This document shows, piece after piece, positions 44,401 through 51,888 of a stretch of 64,000 bases of DNA. The stretch lies in assembly GCF_000711295.1 (NCBI RefSeq), contig NZ_JOMJ01000003.1, positions 1 to 64,000 on the forward strand. The letters run 5' to 3'. Under the pieces are notes generated by a model. It ran no database searches. It saw only the letters and a program-made list of their open reading frames with translations, and was not told where the DNA came from. The stretch's first letter is position 1. Every line of letters starts with the position of its first letter. This DNA comes from Desulfohalovibrio reitneri. Lineage in GTDB: Bacteria; Desulfobacterota; Desulfovibrionia; Desulfovibrionales; Desulfovibrionaceae. The position numbers were made by a program, and so were the translations under genes.

Positions 44401-44469
44401 AGCGTGGTCCTCATACTCGACCCGCACGAGATGTACGCCTTGGCCACCGCTTCGGCCCGCGGCAAGTAG
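41413..44469 (+). CDS. cheA: chemotaxis sensor kinase CheA with three Hpt-like domains
   Basis: 1018 residues. Hpt1 has His50 (MHSLKGASGFLG) and Hpt2 has His265 (FHNLKGNSGIIG). A third Hpt-shaped domain (about 395-495) reads LTTVQSSSGYMG, with Thr435 at the phospho-His position, so it should not accept phosphate. A long acidic/Ala-rich linker (about 495-615) leads to the dimerisation domain (TIRVDHEKLDHLMNLIGELI), an ATPase domain (HMIRNSMDHGLES; DDGKGIDPEGI; SGRGVGMDVV) and a CheW-like domain. It passes phosphate to CheY and CheB. Last gene of the operon. Confidence 0.95.
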   Translation: MSQDFMDPEIFADFIVEAKEHLETIEPTLLELEKTPDNIGLLNDIFRPMHSLKGASGFLGLNKINGLAHKAENVLDELRTGSISVNTEIMDVILAATDALRTMIDTLEAEGNEGDVDTEPLIQKLAVVLKGGNPSDVDAAGEGGAGGGDEASGLEPADEEPSEPARFEPETEARDESAVNTGEAEEEEDLQALFEAEEQAREEIGELPPFEPETYKLTTIGEGHLSDFLEEAREIVENLNSCLVKLEQNPSGDNDIVNDTFRYFHNLKGNSGIIGYKELNALTHEAETLLNRVRKGEVEATQPMVDLLLSAVDLIDELVGAIDSSSGEVTTIDTRLTTQRLRHAVSTGEVEARNGDGETGKAYDEGGDDAEAVALAAAERGEPPTEAAAEFDPEDVQIFVQAMLQQIDNFNLALQILSEDDTNKDFIDGLYRSLTTVQSSSGYMGFDDIRTTAERTAGLVDQARKSDMDFSLMLDILKQECSILEDTLRSKIEELTGAKAVTPGEADRAAGLGEEPPEPSDGEPFEEEPVTETPGEEAVAVSEAPEPEPEKTEPEPRMKAEEPAESAPKEEPKPAESREAKAEEVGKKAEQPKAKSATKADSGQAAAGGQAKPKTSSTIRVDHEKLDHLMNLIGELIINRNRFAMLGRALEEGQQDVQEVAQDLLETTDAMNRISDDLQDTIMNVRMVPVGTVFSRFPRLVRDMSRKTGKQVELIMEGEDTELDKSVVEVIGDPLVHMIRNSMDHGLESSEKRREIGKPATGKVWLRAYHKGNSVAIEVEDDGKGIDPEGIKQSAIGKGVITEEQAAQMDDREAQELIFAPGFSSAEEVTDISGRGVGMDVVRSNIKNLKGNVAVTSEVGKGTKITLSLPLTLAIIDALMVKVAGDTFAIPLDAVSETTKIEAKRLTDVNNRKALELRGEVLGIVELGELMGMRVVKDEEDLDLLPMVIIQDNDRRLGVVVDRLLERQEIVIKPLGQYLSDFNLKGLSGATIMGDGSVVLILDPHEMYALATASARGK

Positions 44470-44484
44470 TTTCGAAGGACTCTG

Positions 44485-44531
44485 AATGAAAAAGGCCACG
44501 CCCTGTTAAACAGGGCGTGGCCTTTTTCATT
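44485..44531. terminator. bidirectional intrinsic terminator after cheA
   Basis: A 47-base near-perfect palindrome: AATGAAAAAGGCCACGCCCTG and its mirror arm around TTAAA. A5 and T5 runs flank a GC-rich stem, so it serves cheA (+) and the membrane-protein gene (-) that ends 16 bases away. Confidence 0.92.
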
Positions 44532-44546
44532 ACAGCGTCGTGTTGG

Positions 44547-45494
44547 CTACAGTGCCAGGAAAAGCAGCCGCAATCCCGAGAAAGTAAAGGCGGCCAATCC
44601 GGCCCACAGCAGGAGCAAGGCAAACCAGATCCAGATTTTGTGGCGCAGGGGGTTTTCAGCTCGGCAAACGACTCTCCACAATACGCAAGCCGCCACGCAG
44701 GCGGCCGCCCCGGCGAGCCAGGGCCACAGTAGCGCCGGAGTGGTCAGGGCTTGGCCGAAAGCCTGCCAGGCTTTCCAAACGAGCCATCCATGAGCCGCCA
44801 GATAGCACGGCATGAACAACAGGCTCAGACCGGCGAGACGGCGGAGACTCTGGGCGTAGTAATCCCTGCCCCAGTCGTCGCGCGGACGGCGCAGCAGAAC
44901 GTAGGCCGGAGCCAGGGCCGAGGCGCAGGCGGGAGCCAGCAGCAGGTGCCCCACGGTCAGGGGCCAGAAGAAGTCTGTGCCGGGAGGGGGCAGCAGGGTG
45001 GCCAAGCTCGGTGCGGCCGCCTGCTCGGCGTGCAGAGGAACCGAGGCGGCGGAAAGGAAGGCCTGGAAGACGAAGAGCCCGCCCAGTCCGCACAGGGCGG
45101 CCAGCCACCCCAGACCGAGGTGCGTCCCTGGGGTGGACTTGAGGCGCTTCCACGAGAGGTCGTAAGCCAGGGCGGCGAGCAGCCAGACGCCCAGAAGGGG
45201 AAGGAGCAGAGGAGCGAATACCGGCGCGATCTCCCCGGTCAACGTTTGGGTGCGGGTGACGAGCATGACGACCGCCCCGCCGGCGACCAAAACGGTGAAC
45301 AGGGCCGTCCACAGTCCCAGACGGCTAAGGTGCTGGGCGCACTTCCTGGCCAGAACGCCGCCCTTGGCGCGGCCCTTGGTCTCGTTGACGGCGGCTAGCA
45401 GAGGCATGCCCAGGGCGCTCATGACGAGAAGCAGGTTGAAGGACAGCGGGATGGCGTTGGCGGCCAGCCAGGCATCGCCTGAAGTGAAGGGCAT
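44547..45494 (-). CDS. multi-pass membrane protein of unknown function
   Basis: 315 residues from the ATG at 45494, which has AAGGAGGAG upstream. About eight membrane helices are visible, for example IPLSFNLLLVMSALGMPLLA, TALFTVLVAGGAVVMLVTR and LLPLLGVWLLAALAYDLSW, and it ends in two hydrophobic segments (IWIWFALLLLWAGLAAFTF). His residues inside or near helices (TVGHLLLAPA; YLAAHGWLVW) leave open a haem-binding or respiratory role, but I do not recognise the family. It stands alone between the cheA terminator and a divergent lipoprotein gene. Confidence 0.75.
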   Translation of the reverse strand: MPFTSGDAWLAANAIPLSFNLLLVMSALGMPLLAAVNETKGRAKGGVLARKCAQHLSRLGLWTALFTVLVAGGAVVMLVTRTQTLTGEIAPVFAPLLLPLLGVWLLAALAYDLSWKRLKSTPGTHLGLGWLAALCGLGGLFVFQAFLSAASVPLHAEQAAAPSLATLLPPPGTDFFWPLTVGHLLLAPACASALAPAYVLLRRPRDDWGRDYYAQSLRRLAGLSLLFMPCYLAAHGWLVWKAWQAFGQALTTPALLWPWLAGAAACVAACVLWRVVCRAENPLRHKIWIWFALLLLWAGLAAFTFSGLRLLFLAL

Positions 45495-45674
45495 GGGCTC
45501 CTCCTTGCGGGGTCGCGGGGGATTGGACGGCCAAGCGTCACGGTCCGGCGAAACGGGCCTTCTCATGCCTCAAAAGCGAATGAGAGGCAAGTTGGCGGGC
45601 TTGATTCAAAGGCTGATTCCGCCTATCCCTTGCTGTGGCATCGCTTTGGCCGCATTCCGTATTGTGGAGGATAC

Positions 45675-46511
45675 ATGCAGGTTGTCACCCGATTCCTTTG
45701 TCTCGCCCTTCTTCTGGCTTTAAGCGCCGGCTGCGCTTCCAAGGGCAACGGCGACGCCGTGACCGAGCCATCAGGGCCGGAACAGCCCGAGTCCAGTGAA
45801 GAATGGCGCATGCAGAACCTGGAGGAGAGCTTTCTCCAGTTCAAGGAGAACCAGCGCGGGCGGGAGCGGGCCATTGAGGCCATGCGGGAAGAGATGGATA
45901 CACGACTGCGTGAAATGGAGGAACGACTGGCCCGCATGGAGGATCGGCTGCGCGGCGTGGAAGCTGTGCAAGCCGCCATGGGCGGACGTGTCACCCCCGG
46001 GTCGGTGGAACAGCGTAAGGAAGAACGGGCGGCATCCGAGCAGTCCCTAAAGACACAGACTTCCGGGAAAAAGGCCAAAACCTCCGCTGTCGCGGAAGAT
46101 AAAGAGGCGGAGACCGGGCAAACCGCTCCCGCGGCAAACGCCAAGGCCATGTACGACGAGGCCGTGAAGCTGGTGGTGGCGGAGAAGTACGACCCGGGTC
46201 GGGAAATGCTCAACGAGTTCCTTGGCCGCCACAAGGAAAGTCCCCTTAAGCCCAACGCCCTCTACTGGCTCGGAGAAACCTACTACGGGCAAAAGCGATA
46301 TGCCCAGGCCATCCTGACTTTCAAGGAAGTTATCAGTCAGTATCCCGAGCACCACAAGTCGGCCGACGCCCTGCTCAAAATTGGTTACGCCTACGACAAG
46401 CTGGAAGACGAAGACAACGCCCAGTTCTATCTTCGGGCGCTTGTGGACGAATACCCGGAGGCCGACTCCGCCCCCCTGGCGCGCCAGAAGCTGCGGAAGA
46501 TATCCGAGTAG
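45675..46511 (+). CDS. cpoB: CpoB/YbgF-like Tol-Pal accessory lipoprotein
   Basis: 278 residues from the ATG at 45675 (GTGGAGG upstream). A signal with lipobox ALSAGC is followed by a coiled coil (about 45-100; many Glu/Arg heptads), a linker and TPR repeats in the last 120 residues (AMYDEAVKLVVAEKYDPGRE; NALYWLGETYYGQKRYAQAI; ADALLKIGYAYDKLEDEDNA). This is the YbgF/CpoB layout, which couples outer-membrane constriction to wall synthesis during division. Most CpoB are exported by a cleaved signal rather than lipidated, so the lipobox is a variation. No other tol-pal gene is adjacent. Confidence 0.87.
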   Translation: MQVVTRFLCLALLLALSAGCASKGNGDAVTEPSGPEQPESSEEWRMQNLEESFLQFKENQRGRERAIEAMREEMDTRLREMEERLARMEDRLRGVEAVQAAMGGRVTPGSVEQRKEERAASEQSLKTQTSGKKAKTSAVAEDKEAETGQTAPAANAKAMYDEAVKLVVAEKYDPGREMLNEFLGRHKESPLKPNALYWLGETYYGQKRYAQAILTFKEVISQYPEHHKSADALLKIGYAYDKLEDEDNAQFYLRALVDEYPEADSAPLARQKLRKISE

Positions 46512-46514
46512 GGT

Positions 46515-47690
46515 ATGGCCCAATCCGCAGGGGCCCACGACGAGTACAGGGCAGCCCTGGCCCTGCGGCATACCAGCGGCCTCGGCCCCAGGTGCTGGTC
46601 GCGTCTGGCGGATTATTTCGGCTCCCTCGCTTCTGCCGCCGCTTCGGCACGGCGCTGGGCCGCCCTGGGCCTGGCTACCGGGAGGCAGGAGGCCGCGTTC
46701 AGTTCACGCGAATGGAAAGCCCCGGCCGAGGAGGAATACCAAGCCGCGCGGAAGCACGGCCTGCACGCCGTCACCCTGACCTCGCCGGACTATCCGGCCC
46801 AGTTGCGCCGCATTCCCGACCCACCGGTCCTGCTCTATTATTCCGGTCGTCTGGAACTTTTGCAGGGCCCCTGCCTAGCCGTTGTCGGTGCCCGCTCCTG
46901 CTCCAGATACGGCCTGCTCACGGCCAGGAGCATCGGCGAGGAGGTCTCGCGCGCGGGCATTACTGTGGTTTCCGGCTTGGCTGACGGCATTGACCGCCAA
47001 GCCCATCTTGGAGGGCTGGCCGGGGTGGGGTCGACCGTCGCCGTGCTGGGGTGCGGCCTGGACCGCGTCTACCCGCAGGCCAACGCGGACCTCTACCGTT
47101 CCGTGGCCGGGCAGGGGGTGATCATCAGCGAGTTGCCCCCCGGCTCGCCTCCCAAGGCCTCCCACTTTCCGGTTCGCAACCGCATCATCAGCGGCCTCTC
47201 CCTGGGTGTGTGGGTGGTGGAGGCGGCCAAGTCCAGCGGCAGCCTCATCACCGCCCGGCTGGGTGTGGAGCAGGGCCGGGAGGTCTTTGCCCTGCCCGGA
47301 CGTATCACGGATACATCTTTCAAGGGATGCAACGCCCTCATCGCGGATGGAGCGCATCCCGTTTCAGGGGCGGAGTGCATTCTGCGAGAGTTGCGCTACC
47401 AGTTCGCCGACGCCTTGAGAGAAGCCGAGGCACGGTCCGAATCCCCCCCGGCCCCTCCCACGGGGGAACCGGGGGAGGCGGCTCCCGAACCGGTTCCGGT
47501 GCTGGATGGCGACGAAGGAGTTTTGATGTCGCTTCTGGAGTACGACCAGGGGCGGCACGTTGACGAGGTCATCCGGGCCAGCGGGTTGCCCGGCCACCGG
47601 GTGAGCGCCCTGCTGGTGGCTCTGGAGGTGCGAGGCCTTGTCCGGCAATGGCCCGGCATGTATTATACCTTAGCTGAACACGCGGGCTGA
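46515..47690 (+). CDS. dprA: DNA-processing protein DprA
   Basis: 391 residues. An N-terminal helical SAM-like domain (LALRHTSGLGPRCWSRLADY) precedes the Rossmann-like DprA core with YPAQLRRIPDPPVLLYYSG, VVGARSCSRYGLLTARSIGE, ITVVSGLADGIDRQAH and FPVRNRIISGLSLGVWVVEA, then a C-terminal winged helix (about 325-391; GRHVDEVIRASGLPGHRVSA). It loads RecA on incoming single-stranded DNA in natural transformation. It starts three bases after cpoB. Confidence 0.94.
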   Translation: MAQSAGAHDEYRAALALRHTSGLGPRCWSRLADYFGSLASAAASARRWAALGLATGRQEAAFSSREWKAPAEEEYQAARKHGLHAVTLTSPDYPAQLRRIPDPPVLLYYSGRLELLQGPCLAVVGARSCSRYGLLTARSIGEEVSRAGITVVSGLADGIDRQAHLGGLAGVGSTVAVLGCGLDRVYPQANADLYRSVAGQGVIISELPPGSPPKASHFPVRNRIISGLSLGVWVVEAAKSSGSLITARLGVEQGREVFALPGRITDTSFKGCNALIADGAHPVSGAECILRELRYQFADALREAEARSESPPAPPTGEPGEAAPEPVPVLDGDEGVLMSLLEYDQGRHVDEVIRASGLPGHRVSALLVALEVRGLVRQWPGMYYTLAEHAG

Positions 47691-47719
47691 TCCGTCCCTT
47701 TCCCGCCGCAAGGAACACC

Positions 47720-48073
47720 ATGCAAAAGATCCCCCTCAACCTGGCCAAGCCGGGCATGAAACTGGGCAAGCCCGTCCTACGCGACAACAACCTCGTGGTC
47801 GTGGCCCAGGGGACCGAACTGTCCGATTCCCTCCTCATGCGCCTGGAGAACATGGGCATCGAGAGGATTACCGTTGAGGGCAACCCGGTGGATATGGGCG
47901 GCGCGGCAGGGGATACCGCCGCATCCAAACGTCTGGAACGCCTGGATCACCTCTTCCGGGGCCATGAAGGGGACAAATGGATGAACCAGGTGAAGAAATT
48001 CCTCACCAACTATTTCCGCATGAAGGCGGCCGCCGAGGCCGCTGATGAAGCCGCTGGGGAGAAAGAAGAGTGA
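47720..48073 (+). CDS. small protein with a DUF3391-like N-terminus
   Basis: 117 residues. The first 60 (IPLNLAKPGMKLGKPVLRDN; LSDSLLMRLENMGIERITVE) resemble the short domain often placed before HD-GYP or HDOD domains; the rest is helical with an acidic, Ala-rich end. Its stop overlaps the start of the HDOD gene (GTGA), so the two are translationally coupled and may act together. Function unknown. Confidence 0.68.
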   Translation: MQKIPLNLAKPGMKLGKPVLRDNNLVVVAQGTELSDSLLMRLENMGIERITVEGNPVDMGGAAGDTAASKRLERLDHLFRGHEGDKWMNQVKKFLTNYFRMKAAAEAADEAAGEKEE

Positions 48074-48909
48074 CCGCCGACCTCAAGACCGAAGCCAAGG
48101 GCATGGTGCTGGAGGTCAAGAGCCTGCCCACGCTGCCCAAAGTGCTGGACAAGGTCACGCAGCTTCTGGAGAACGAGGAGTCCTCCATCGAGGACATCGC
48201 CCGGGTCATCGCCACGGACCAGGTACTCTCGGCCAAGGTGCTGAAGATGGTCAATTCGCCCATCTACGGTTTTCCCGGCCGCATCGGCACAGTGCAGCAC
48301 GCCCTGGTGCTGCTGGGCTTCAATGTCATCAAGGGCATCATCATCTCCACATCTGTATTCGATATGATGGTCAAGGCCATGGAGGGGCTGTGGGAGCACA
48401 GCATCGGCTGCGCCATGGCCTGCAGCTGCATCGCCCGCCGCGCCGGCTTCAAAGACCCGGAGGAGTACTCCGTTGCCGGGCTGCTGCACGACCTGGGCAA
48501 GGTGGTCATGGCGGTTCAGCTGCCTGAACTGGAAGAGCGGGTGTCGGCCGCTGTCAAGGAAAAGGACCTGAGCTACCTGCAGGCCGAAAAGGAGACCATG
48601 GGCTTCGGCCACGACCGCATAAATGCCTGGTTGGCGGACAACTGGCGGTTACCGCCCAATCTCAAGGAAGGCATGTCCTACCATCACAAACCCCATCAGG
48701 CCCCTCTGTACCCGGATATGGCCGCGGTGCTGCACATCGGGGACTTTCTGGTGCGCGTCTACGAGTTCGGTTACTCCGGTGATGACCAGGTGCCGTATTT
48801 GCGTCCTGAGGCCATGAAACAGCTCGGCTTCAAGACCGCCGACCTTGAAGCGGTCATGGACGACCTGGGGCGGGAACTGACCGAAGTGGCCGACCTGACT
48901 TTCGGCTGA
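48070..48909 (+). CDS. HDOD-domain signalling protein
   Basis: 279 residues, GTG start coupled to the gene before. Residues 10-210 form an HDOD domain: LPTLPKVLDKVTQLLENEES, VLSAKVLKMVNSPIYGFPGR, and the HD-like GLLHDLGKVVM. HDOD proteins are non-catalytic or poorly catalytic relatives of HD phosphohydrolases used in regulation. A GGDEF-type gene follows after three bases, suggesting one signalling unit. Confidence 0.87.
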   Translation: MTADLKTEAKGMVLEVKSLPTLPKVLDKVTQLLENEESSIEDIARVIATDQVLSAKVLKMVNSPIYGFPGRIGTVQHALVLLGFNVIKGIIISTSVFDMMVKAMEGLWEHSIGCAMACSCIARRAGFKDPEEYSVAGLLHDLGKVVMAVQLPELEERVSAAVKEKDLSYLQAEKETMGFGHDRINAWLADNWRLPPNLKEGMSYHHKPHQAPLYPDMAAVLHIGDFLVRVYEFGYSGDDQVPYLRPEAMKQLGFKTADLEAVMDDLGRELTEVADLTFG

Positions 48910-48912
48910 GCC

Positions 48913-49872
48913 ATGACATCCTGCCGTTTTCCTCATTCCCACAGGGCCTTTCTTATTTCGGCCGACACCACGCTGCAGGAGATGCTGCGCGCTTCCTGGC
49001 CCGCGGATGTGCTGGAATGGACCGTCTTTGAGCGTGCCCGCACGGCCATTGAAACGCTTTTCAACGAGCCGCCAGATTTGCTGGTGGTGGACCACAATCT
49101 GCCCGACATGTCCGGCGCGCAGGTGGCCAGCTTGGTCAAGAGCGAGAATGTTTACCGCCAGCTTCCCGTCATGCTCTGCCTGACGCCGGACGACCTTTCC
49201 GGTGGTCTGGATTTCGGGCAGGTGGAGTGCGACGATTTCCTCATGGCGCCCTACGACCAGGACACGGTCAACGCCCGCATCTGCCTGACCCTGGCCCGTG
49301 CCTCCCGCAGCCTGGACGCCAACCCCCTGACCAAACTGCCGGGCAACACCTCCATCATCCAGCGTATCCAGGACGCCATAGACCGCAGCGAGAACTTCGC
49401 CCTGGCCTACCTGGACCTGGACTACTTCAAGGCCTTCAACGACAAATACGGTTTTTCCAGGGGTGACGAGGTGTTGATGATGACCGCGCGAGTCATCGTC
49501 AACATCATCCGCGGTTTCTCCGGAGTGAAGACTTTTGTGGGACATGTGGGCGGGGACGATTTTGTTTTCATCGTCCCCCCCGAACTGGCTGAAGACGCCT
49601 GTCGTCGAATTATCAAGAGTTTCGACGACATCGTGCCGCACTTCTACGACGCGGATGACCGCAAGCAGGGCTTCATACGCTCCACCGACAGGCAGGGGTG
49701 GGTGCGGGACTTCCCGCTCATGGCCGTGTCCATCGCCGTCGTCCTCAACCAGGGCGGCCGCTTGAACCACTACGGCGAGGCCTCGGCCATCGCCATGAGC
49801 CTGAAGAAGAAGGCCAAGGAAACCCCCACCAGCAATTATGTCCTCGACAGACGGGAACACCCGGCTTCCTGA
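48913..49872 (+). CDS. receiver-like plus GGDEF-type protein with GGDDF motif
   Basis: 319 residues. Residues 10-125 resemble a receiver (LLVVDHNLPDMSGAQVASLV), and residues 130-310 a GGDEF domain with LAYLDLDYFKAFNDKYGFSR and the signature GGDDF at 213-217. The usual Glu of GGDEF/GGEEF is Asp, so diguanylate cyclase activity is doubtful, though many Desulfovibrio-type proteins have this form. It may sense rather than make cyclic di-GMP. Its end overlaps xerC by 35 bases. Confidence 0.82.
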   Translation: MTSCRFPHSHRAFLISADTTLQEMLRASWPADVLEWTVFERARTAIETLFNEPPDLLVVDHNLPDMSGAQVASLVKSENVYRQLPVMLCLTPDDLSGGLDFGQVECDDFLMAPYDQDTVNARICLTLARASRSLDANPLTKLPGNTSIIQRIQDAIDRSENFALAYLDLDYFKAFNDKYGFSRGDEVLMMTARVIVNIIRGFSGVKTFVGHVGGDDFVFIVPPELAEDACRRIIKSFDDIVPHFYDADDRKQGFIRSTDRQGWVRDFPLMAVSIAVVLNQGGRLNHYGEASAIAMSLKKKAKETPTSNYVLDRREHPAS

Positions 49873-50791
49873 CCCCGCCCGCGCCTATCTTGTTCATCTG
49901 GAGGTGGAGAAGGGCTATGGCCGATCCACAGTCGGGGCTTACGGCCGCGATTTGGGTGCTTTTCAGGCCAGCCTCGAAGCACGCGGCAAGAGCTTGGACT
50001 CGCCTGAGGACGTGGACAAGGCGGACGTGCGCGCTCATCTGGCTGCCCTGCACAGGAGAGGACTGGCCAAGTCCTCGGTGGCCCGGTCGCTTTCCAGCCT
50101 GCGCGGCCTGTTCGCCTATTTCCGGAGGCAGGGCGTGGTGACTTCCAACCCCATGTCCGGCGTGCGCAACCCCAAGCAGGAGACCCGTCACCCTCAGGCG
50201 CTCAACATTGACCAAGTCATGAGTCTCCTGGAGAGCAAGCTGGAGCCGGACCCGGAAGGGCTGCGTGACCTGGCTCTGGCGGAATTGCTTTATGGCGCCG
50301 GGTTGCGCATCAGCGAGGCGTTGACTCTGGATGTGGAGGACCTGGATGCCGGGCAATCCTTCGTCCGGGTCATGGGCAAGGGAGGGAAGGAGCGTCTCGC
50401 CCCCCTCTCGGAAAAAGCGAGGGAGCGGCTTTCGCGCTGGCTGGAGCAACGTGGGGCAATGGAGCCCGCTCCGGACGAGCGAGCCTTGTTCCTGGGGGTG
50501 CGCGGCGGAAGGCTGAACCGCCGGCAGGCCGCCCGCATCACCGAGAAGTTGTCCGCTCTGGCTGGCTTGCCCCAGTCGATCAGCCCCCACACCCTGCGCC
50601 ATTCCTTCGCCACCCACATGCTGGAGGCCGGCGCCGACCTGCGGAGCGTTCAGGAACTGCTGGGCCACAAGCGGCTTTCCACCACCCAGCGCTACACGCA
50701 CCTGACTATGGGCAAGCTCATGCGGGCCTATGACGCAGCCCATCCCAGGGCCAAGGCCGGCGGGAAAAAGGACGGAGAAGAACCTAGCTGA
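49838..50791 (+). CDS. xerC: tyrosine recombinase XerC
   Basis: 317 residues. An N-terminal core-binding SAM-like domain (YLVHLEVEKGYGRSTVGAYG) and a C-terminal catalytic domain have all active residues: Arg in GAGLRISEAL, Lys in VMGKGGKERL, HTLRHSFATHM, LLGHKRLSTT and the nucleophile Tyr in QRYTHL. With XerD it resolves chromosome dimers at dif. The ATG lies inside the end of the GGDEF-type gene. It ends 8 bases inside the convergent PilZ-like gene. Confidence 0.92.
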   Translation: MSSTDGNTRLPDPARAYLVHLEVEKGYGRSTVGAYGRDLGAFQASLEARGKSLDSPEDVDKADVRAHLAALHRRGLAKSSVARSLSSLRGLFAYFRRQGVVTSNPMSGVRNPKQETRHPQALNIDQVMSLLESKLEPDPEGLRDLALAELLYGAGLRISEALTLDVEDLDAGQSFVRVMGKGGKERLAPLSEKARERLSRWLEQRGAMEPAPDERALFLGVRGGRLNRRQAARITEKLSALAGLPQSISPHTLRHSFATHMLEAGADLRSVQELLGHKRLSTTQRYTHLTMGKLMRAYDAAHPRAKAGGKKDGEEPS

Positions 50792-51143
50792 GGCGGCAGC
50801 CCGGGCAGACCCGCGTAATGCGGATGTGACGGCCGGGCTCCAGGTCGTCGGGCAAACTCTCCTCGAACGCCACCCAAAGGCGGTTTCTGTCTACGCGAAC
50901 CACCTCGCATTCCAGTTCATGCTTCTCCCCGGAGGAATCGCGAAGCCCGTCGAGCATCACCTTGTCCCCGTTTTGGAAGACGTGTCCGGTCATGGAGACC
51001 AGGGCTCCGTAACACCCCAGCTCTTTGATGTGGTCCAGGGGGGCGTCGAACACGGGGGGGCCGTTCTGCGGGAGGAGGCCGCGGCCGCAGCACCTGGGCA
51101 CGGCCCGGTGCAGAGGAGGCGCGGTGTTCATTTCGGTGCGCAT
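50784..51143 (-). CDS. PilZ-like domain protein
   Basis: 119 residues from the ATG at 51143, with GGAGG eight bases upstream; the frame is open to 51194 but those codons lack a ribosome site. A beta-rich domain (IKELGCYGALVSMTGHVFQN; LECEVVRVDRNRLWVAFEES) resembles PilZ, but the RxxxR motif is not clear, so cyclic di-GMP binding is uncertain. Two Cys pairs (CCGRG; CPGC near the end) are unusual. Convergent with xerC. Confidence 0.6.
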   Translation of the reverse strand: MRTEMNTAPPLHRAVPRCCGRGLLPQNGPPVFDAPLDHIKELGCYGALVSMTGHVFQNGDKVMLDGLRDSSGEKHELECEVVRVDRNRLWVAFEESLPDDLEPGRHIRITRVCPGCRLS

Positions 51144-51327
51144 GGGTCCTCCAGATTTTGCCTCCGTATACACATACTGCGGGAGTAAATCCACTGCTGG
51201 AGCAAAACTCTTTTTTCACGAGTCTGGTGCGGCGGTTTCCGGTTGTTTTGCGCTGGAAGAGGATGGGGGCGGGGTCATTCAGGTTGAAATTGTGAAATCG
51301 CTCCTGAATGTGTGGCGAAATTACGAG

Positions 51328-51377
51328 CATGGTGATATCCCCTGGAATGCCGGGTGGATCCAGGGGATATCACCATG
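51328..51377. repeat. 19-bp perfect inverted repeat in a 304-base intergenic gap
   Basis: CATGGTGATATCCCCTGGA at 51328-51346 is exactly complementary to 51359-51377, with a 12-base loop (ATGCCGGGTGGA). It lies in the gap 51144-51447 between two minus-strand genes. Read on the minus strand it is 70 bases downstream of the PPC gene and could act as its terminator, although no clear T-run follows. The rest of the gap is AT-richer and shows no gene. Confidence 0.75.
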
Positions 51378-51447
51378 TGTGGAAAAAAGCTAGGTTTTTA
51401 CTTGAAAAAAGCGAGTATTCTGAAAAAATTAGCGTTTACTCTGCGGA

Positions 51448-51888
51448 CTATTTGTCCAGGACCTCAAAGCCGAACTCGGGGTCGGGTCGGCGAACCAGCT
51501 CCGAGCCCTCGATCTCGATGATGATTACTTCGGCCAAGCGCCATACCTCGACGCCTTTGCGGCAGCACCCGGTGCGAGCGTGGTCGCCGCGACCGAACGA
51601 GCCGTGCAGATGGAGCTTGGGCACGCCGTCGTCGCTGGGAAAAATGGTGCCCACCGCGAACACCTCGTGCGCCTCGGAAATGCGCTGCACCACCGGGGTC
51701 ACGCGCCGCGCCTCGCCGTCCACCGGTCCGACCACCAGTTCTCCTTCGTCCGCGCCGCCGATGACGGTGACGCTCGCGCGTTTGACGTCATGCTCTCGGG
51801 CGAAGTCCTCCAGCGCGTGAGGTAATAGCTCGTCGTCTTCAAGGCGAATGGTGAAGATGCGTCCGGGGCGTCCTTGGGAAACGATCAT
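51448..51888 (-). CDS. PPC/DUF296-domain protein
   Basis: 146 residues from the ATG at 51888 (GGGAGGA upstream). A single PPC domain: FTIRLEDDELLPHALEDFAR, ASVTVIGGADEGELVVGP and PKLHLHGSFGRGDHARTGCC, the latter being the His-rich segment. The domain is found in AT-hook proteins of plants and as stand-alone proteins of unknown role in bacteria. Its start overlaps the addB stop (ATGA), so it is co-translated with addB. Confidence 0.85.
   Translation of the reverse strand: MIVSQGRPGRIFTIRLEDDELLPHALEDFAREHDVKRASVTVIGGADEGELVVGPVDGEARRVTPVVQRISEAHEVFAVGTIFPSDDGVPKLHLHGSFGRGDHARTGCCRKGVEVWRLAEVIIIEIEGSELVRRPDPEFGFEVLDK

Noticed and set aside
42388-44499. A 703-codon minus-strand open frame over cheA
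   Set aside because: Its composition is His/Gly/Leu-rich low complexity, as expected for the reverse of a GC-rich gene; cheA is certain.
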